Shown piece by piece: positions 31,017-34,539 of a stretch of 34,539 nucleotides of DNA; position 1 is the first letter of the stretch, and each line of letters starts with the position of its first letter. The stretch covers positions 1 through 34,539 of the forward strand of contig JASEER010000025.1 in assembly GCA_030019475.1 (NCBI GenBank), read 5' to 3'. The notes under the pieces are model-generated. The model was not told the origin of the DNA, did not search any database, and was given only the letters and a program-made list of their open reading frames with translations. Both the position numbers and the translations under genes were made by a program. The DNA comes from Thermoanaerobacterales bacterium. GTDB lineage: Bacteria > Bacillota > Desulfotomaculia > Desulfotomaculales > JASEER01.

Positions 31017-32423
31017 ATGAAGGGCATATTGCGTAGCGAAGCCGGCATCGCTCTGCCGATTGTGATGGCCCTGGTTGTTATTATAAGCCTGCTTGGTTTC
31101 ACGGCGGCCTTCGTTGTCGAAAGCCAGTCGGTTATGGGGCAGCGCTTCGCCGGCGGTGAGGATGCCCTCTATTATGCCGAAGCTGGGTATAACAAGTATC
31201 TCTGGCACCTTAACGAGGACTCCAGGTTTTACGAGACAGCGGAAAGCGATGCATTGTTAAACGTGGACACACCGTTTCAAGACGGTTTCTACCGCCTGCA
31301 GATTCAAAAACCCACTACGGACGAGCCCGTCGTGACGATTACATCAACCGGTTGGCCGGCCAATGATCCGACCAATCGCCGGACCATTGAGGTTAAAGTG
31401 CATAAACGGCAGTTTGTACAACAGGTCTACTTGAGCAACAACGACGGTAGTGACATCTGGTGGACCTCCGGAGAAGAATGCCGCGGCCCCCTGCATACCA
31501 ATGGCACATTGAGAATTCAAAGGAGGCCCGTTTTCTACGGGCCGGTGACGTACAGCCAAGCGCTAGTGAAAGGGACAGGATACAATCCGGATTACAGAGA
31601 AGGGCCTCCGCAAAAGGTTGATCCGTTGGTTTTCCCCGCTAACAACCTCGACCTCAAAACATGGGCGGAGAAGGACAAATATCTTTATTATGGCCGGACC
31701 TGCATCTATTTAGATAACGATCAATTGGTTATCCGTGACCGAAACGGGAACCTGCAAACCAGGCCGCTCCCGCCCAACGGCGTGCTTTACGTTGACGGCG
31801 ACGGGACATCCAAGTGGGGCAGCAACACCGGCAATGTTTTCGTCTCGGGTACCCTGAGCGGACGGCTAACCATCGCCGCCAAGAACGACATTTACATCAC
31901 TTACGATGATCCGACTGATTGGAGCGAGCCGCCATGGTTCGCACCGGCCACCGGGGGAATTCGCTACGCCAATACAACTTTTATCCATCACGTAGTCGAC
32001 GGAAAGCTGGTCACTGAAGTCCAAGGCGACGACATGTTAGGGCTGGTTGCGAACAGGTGTATCTATATCTTGCATTACGGGTGGCCAAAGGAAGGACAAA
32101 ATGCTTATTGGGACTATAGGTTGCTTTGGCTAATTCCTTATGATGTTGCCCCGCACAAAATCACCATTCATGCCGCCATTTTCGCGATCAATAACGGCTT
32201 CGGCTATGAAGAATACGATAGCGGTCCGGCAAAAGGCGACATCAAGCTGATCGGCTCAATCATTCAGCAGACCCGCTTACCTGTGGGTGAAATTGGCGGG
32301 AGCGGCTACGATAAGGACTACACGCACGACCCCCGTATGCGCTACGATTACCCGCCCCATTTCCTGGAACCTCAAAATGCAGGCTGGGAAGCGGTCAACT
32401 GGCGGGAGATTGCCAATCCGTAG
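31017..32423 (+). CDS. PilX-like pilus protein with large C-terminal domain
   Basis: Predicted exported pilus-associated protein, 468 residues. The N-terminus SEAGIALPIVMALVVIISLL resembles PilX/GspK-type prepilins, with Gly before a hydrophobic helix but without the Glu5 of ordinary pilins. GEDALYYAEAGYNKYLWHLN follows, the PilX pattern of an alpha helix after the membrane segment. The main part (about 130-468) resembles DUF4900-type domains: HTNGTLRI, VLYVDGDG, VFVSGTLSGRLTIAAKNDIY. GGGAGG precedes ATG 31017. It closes a run of three minor-pilin-like genes before pilM. The role of the large domain is unknown. Confidence 0.72.
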   Translation: MKGILRSEAGIALPIVMALVVIISLLGFTAAFVVESQSVMGQRFAGGEDALYYAEAGYNKYLWHLNEDSRFYETAESDALLNVDTPFQDGFYRLQIQKPTTDEPVVTITSTGWPANDPTNRRTIEVKVHKRQFVQQVYLSNNDGSDIWWTSGEECRGPLHTNGTLRIQRRPVFYGPVTYSQALVKGTGYNPDYREGPPQKVDPLVFPANNLDLKTWAEKDKYLYYGRTCIYLDNDQLVIRDRNGNLQTRPLPPNGVLYVDGDGTSKWGSNTGNVFVSGTLSGRLTIAAKNDIYITYDDPTDWSEPPWFAPATGGIRYANTTFIHHVVDGKLVTEVQGDDMLGLVANRCIYILHYGWPKEGQNAYWDYRLLWLIPYDVAPHKITIHAAIFAINNGFGYEEYDSGPAKGDIKLIGSIIQQTRLPVGEIGGSGYDKDYTHDPRMRYDYPPHFLEPQNAGWEAVNWREIANP

Positions 32424-32481
32424 GACGTGAGACCGGATACTGACGCTGATTCTCGGTGTGAGGGGAGAGTGATGGAACAAG

Positions 32482-33516
32482 ATGGCATTTCTGAAGCCGG
32501 CCGGTGTCGTCGGGCTGGAGTTGGACGCCGGCGAGGTGCGCGCCGTTGAGCTGCGCGGCGGCGCGCGTGCCCCGGTCCTGGCCGCCTGGGGCCGTGAGCC
32601 CCTGCCCGACGGCGCCGTCGTCGAGGGGGCGGTCGTCCGGGCCGAGCCCGTGGCCGCCGCCCTGGAGCGGCTCTGGTCCGCCGCCGGGATCGCCGGCCGG
32701 GAGGTCGTCCTCGGTCTGGCCAACCAGGGGGTGATCATCCGTTTCGCCACCATGCCCAAGGTGCCGGCGAACCGGCTTGCCCAGGCCGTCCGCTACCAGG
32801 CCGAGGACTACCTGCCGCTGCCCCTGAGCCAGGTTGTCCTGGACTATGCCGTGCTGGGCGAAGCCGCCGGGGAGAACGGCCCGGTCCTGGAGATCCTGCT
32901 GGTGGCCGCGCGCCGGGATATGCTGGATGCCTTCCTGCGCGTCCTGGACGCCGCCCGCCTAAAGCCCCGGGCGGTGGACGCCGCGCCGCTGGCCCTGGCG
33001 CGCCTCCTGCCGCCGGCGGAGCGGGAGGGCGTGACGGTCCTGGTCGACGTCGGCAACGGCTTAAGCCACCTCCTGCTGGCCGCCGGGGGGGTACCGCGTT
33101 TCGCCCGCCTAATCCCGGTCAGCCTGCAGGACGCGGCGCGGATGTTCGGCCGCTCCCTGGAAACCATCGTCCCGCCGCAGGCCGGGGCGGAACCGGAAGG
33201 CGGGGAAGAGGACTGGTACCCGGACACCCTGCGCGCCTGGAGCGAGAGCCTGGCGGGCGAGATCCGCTCGTCCATCGGCTACTACCTGGCCCAGCCGGGG
33301 TCGGCGCCCGTGGCGCGGGTTGTCCTCAGCGGGCGCGGCGCCCGGTTCCCCGGGCTGGCCGCGCGCCTGCAGGAGATCCTCGGGCTGCCGGTGACCCGGG
33401 CCCGGCCCCTGGACGGGATCGCCGTCCCGCGCCCGCGGGGCGGCGGGGACATCGCGCGGGAGGCGCCGGACTTCGCCGTGTGCGTCGGCCTGGCGCGGCG
33501 CGGATGGGAGGCGTGA
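32482..33516 (+). CDS. pilM: Type IV pilus assembly protein PilM
   Basis: Actin-like cytoplasmic protein PilM, 344 residues, that binds PilN and organises the alignment complex. Seen: VVGLELDAGEVRAVEL (phosphate-1 loop), MPKVPANRLAQAVRYQAEDY, then VTVLVDVGNGLSHLLLA (phosphate-2 region) and VVLSGRGARFPGLAARL (adenosine loop). ATG 32482 behind GAGGGGAGAG. The GC content returns to the high level of the operon start here. The next gene begins six bases after its stop. Confidence 0.9.
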   Translation: MAFLKPAGVVGLELDAGEVRAVELRGGARAPVLAAWGREPLPDGAVVEGAVVRAEPVAAALERLWSAAGIAGREVVLGLANQGVIIRFATMPKVPANRLAQAVRYQAEDYLPLPLSQVVLDYAVLGEAAGENGPVLEILLVAARRDMLDAFLRVLDAARLKPRAVDAAPLALARLLPPAEREGVTVLVDVGNGLSHLLLAAGGVPRFARLIPVSLQDAARMFGRSLETIVPPQAGAEPEGGEEDWYPDTLRAWSESLAGEIRSSIGYYLAQPGSAPVARVVLSGRGARFPGLAARLQEILGLPVTRARPLDGIAVPRPRGGGDIAREAPDFAVCVGLARRGWEA

Positions 33517-33522
33517 GAGAGC

Positions 33523-34212
33523 ATGTCTGAGGTGAGAATCAACCTGATTCCTCCGGAGATCGCCGCCCGGCGGCGGGCGCGGCGGCGTCGCGGCCTCTGC
33601 CTGCTGGGCGGCGCCGTCGTCCTGGCGGTCTTCCTCGGCGTCTACGGGGCGCTGTTCGCGGCCGCGGCCCACTCGCGGGCCGAGGCCGCCCGCCTGCGGG
33701 CGGAGCGGGAGGGCCTGGAACGGCAGGCGGCCGCCTACGAGCAGTACGCCAACCTACGGGCCGAGGCGACGCGCGCCGAGGGGCTGCTGCGCCAGGTTGT
33801 GGGGGCGCCCCCGGACTGGGCGCGGACGCTGGCCGGCATCGGGCTATACATCCCGGCCAATGTCTGGCTGACCGATTTCGCGGCCACCTGTAAACCTGCA
33901 GAGGGCAAGAAGACGGCGCCATCGGCTCCCCCCGCCGCCCCGGCTGCGGGCGCGGAAGGTCAGGGCGCTACGCCGGCGTCGTCTCCTCCTCCGCCGGGCG
34001 GGGAACTGACCGTCCGCGGCTGGACCTTCGACCACCCGTCAGTCGCCCGCTGGCTGGAGGAGATCCGTAGTGTTCCCGGCTTGACTGATGTGCGCTGCCA
34101 GTTCTCCTCCGAGGATGACCTGTACGGGCAGCCCATGGTCCAGTTCGAGATCAAGGCCACGCTGCTGCCGGGTCCGGCCTTCCGGCCCGCGGCGGGAAAG
34201 GCGGGTGAGTGA
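33523..34212 (+). CDS. pilN: Type IV pilus assembly protein PilN
   Basis: PilN, 229 residues: short cytoplasmic segment with the PilM-binding motif INLIPPEIAARR at 5-16, a membrane helix (about 25-48), a coiled-coil stretch rich in Arg/Glu/Ala, then a small ferredoxin-like domain broken by a Pro/Ala-rich linker (about 128-155). ATG 33523 is directly after pilM. Its stop is four bases before ATG 34217 of pilO. Confidence 0.9.
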   Translation: MSEVRINLIPPEIAARRRARRRRGLCLLGGAVVLAVFLGVYGALFAAAAHSRAEAARLRAEREGLERQAAAYEQYANLRAEATRAEGLLRQVVGAPPDWARTLAGIGLYIPANVWLTDFAATCKPAEGKKTAPSAPPAAPAAGAEGQGATPASSPPPPGGELTVRGWTFDHPSVARWLEEIRSVPGLTDVRCQFSSEDDLYGQPMVQFEIKATLLPGPAFRPAAGKAGE

Positions 34213-34216
34213 GCGG

Positions 34217-34539
34217 ATGGCCGACACGAAGCGTTTTTCCTCCGGCCTCCTGACCGTCCTCCTGGGCGTTCTGGCCCTGGCGGCCATGGCCTTCCTGTTG
34301 TACACCCAGTACGGCGCGCTGAACGCCGCGCGGGACGCGGCGGCCGGCGAGCAGGTGGCCGTCGCCCGCGCCCGGGCGCGGCTTGCGGAACTCAAGCAGG
34401 CCAAGGAGCAGGCCGCCGCGCTGGAGGAACGGCTGGCCGCCTTCGACCGTCTGCTGCCGGCGGAGCCCGACGAGGACGTATTGATCACCGACCTGCAGAA
34501 CGAAGCCGACCGCAGCGGGACGCGTCTTCTGCAGATCCG
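34217..34539 (+). CDS. pilO: Type IV pilus assembly protein PilO, 3' partial
   Basis: Start of PilO, running off the window after about 107 residues. A short basic N-terminus (MADTKRFSSG), one membrane helix (LLTVLLGVLALAAMAFLLYT) and a coiled coil (about 40-80) are followed by LLPAEPDEDVLITDLQNEAD, the conserved start of the PilO periplasmic-type domain. PilO pairs with PilN. GTG 34205 overlapping the pilN stop is an alternative start. The operon continues beyond the window. Confidence 0.85.
   Translation, partial: MADTKRFSSGLLTVLLGVLALAAMAFLLYTQYGALNAARDAAAGEQVAVARARARLAELKQAKEQAAALEERLAAFDRLLPAEPDEDVLITDLQNEADRSGTRLLQI

Overview
The window comes from a GC-rich anaerobic Gram-positive bacterium, most likely a Peptococcaceae/Desulfotomaculum- or Moorella-like clostridium. 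This is inferred from the gene set: Ech-type hydrogenase, DegS/DegU, a FakA/FakB pair, ComFB, UPF0182, several GTG/TTG starts, sigma-H-like promoter motifs and strong Shine-Dalgarno sequences. There is no rRNA, CRISPR array, transposase or phage gene. Gene density is high and no gap exceeds 300 bases.

Layout. (1) 1-2282: the 3' part of an ech operon (echC partial, echD, echE, echF) for a membrane-bound, ferredoxin-linked NiFe hydrogenase, closed by a terminator. (2) 2385-6715: an FmdE-like protein, a GT4 glycosyltransferase, a DegS/DegU-type two-component pair and a convergent macrodomain gene. (3) 6933-9367: a small Flp/Tad module with two short Flp-type pilins (one very short and easily missed), a prepilin peptidase, TadE-like and TadG-like proteins, but no Tad motor genes. 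(4) 9377-11861, minus strand: fakA-fakB fatty-acid kinase. (5) 12071-17870: tRNA-Pro(CGG), adk, a HAD phosphatase-like gene, comFB, a large UPF0182 membrane protein and a phosphofructokinase. (6) 17892-22932: an exported-hydrogenase locus with maturation protease, TatB-like protein, Tat-signal small subunit, large subunit, two tandem TatA genes and TatC. (7) 23037-23969: malate dehydrogenase. (8) 24187-34539: a type IV pilus operon (pilB, pilT, pilC, a sigma factor, three minor-pilin-like genes, pilM, pilN, pilO partial).

The most striking feature is the exported NiFe hydrogenase large subunit at 19861-21312. It is split by an in-frame TGA at 20050-20052, exactly where the second cysteine of the N-terminal nickel-binding motif should be (RICGV-TGA-PISHG). 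The downstream frame continues intact to a normal DPCLAC motif and a cleavable tail. A small hairpin with GU in its loop lies 13 bases after the TGA, as expected for a bacterial SECIS. The simplest reading is selenocysteine at a bridging Ni/Fe ligand, whereas known NiFeSe hydrogenases carry it in the C-terminal DPUxxC motif. The partner small subunit has an extra Cys that predicts a [4Fe4S] medial cluster, as in NiFeSe enzymes, and the operon carries its own Tat translocon genes.

Other points: a sigma-F/G/B-like sigma factor sits in the pilus operon where the major pilin is often found; one minor pilin carries adhesin-like domains; the degS reading frame clearly begins upstream of any normal start codon; and several sigma-H-like promoter motifs are present.
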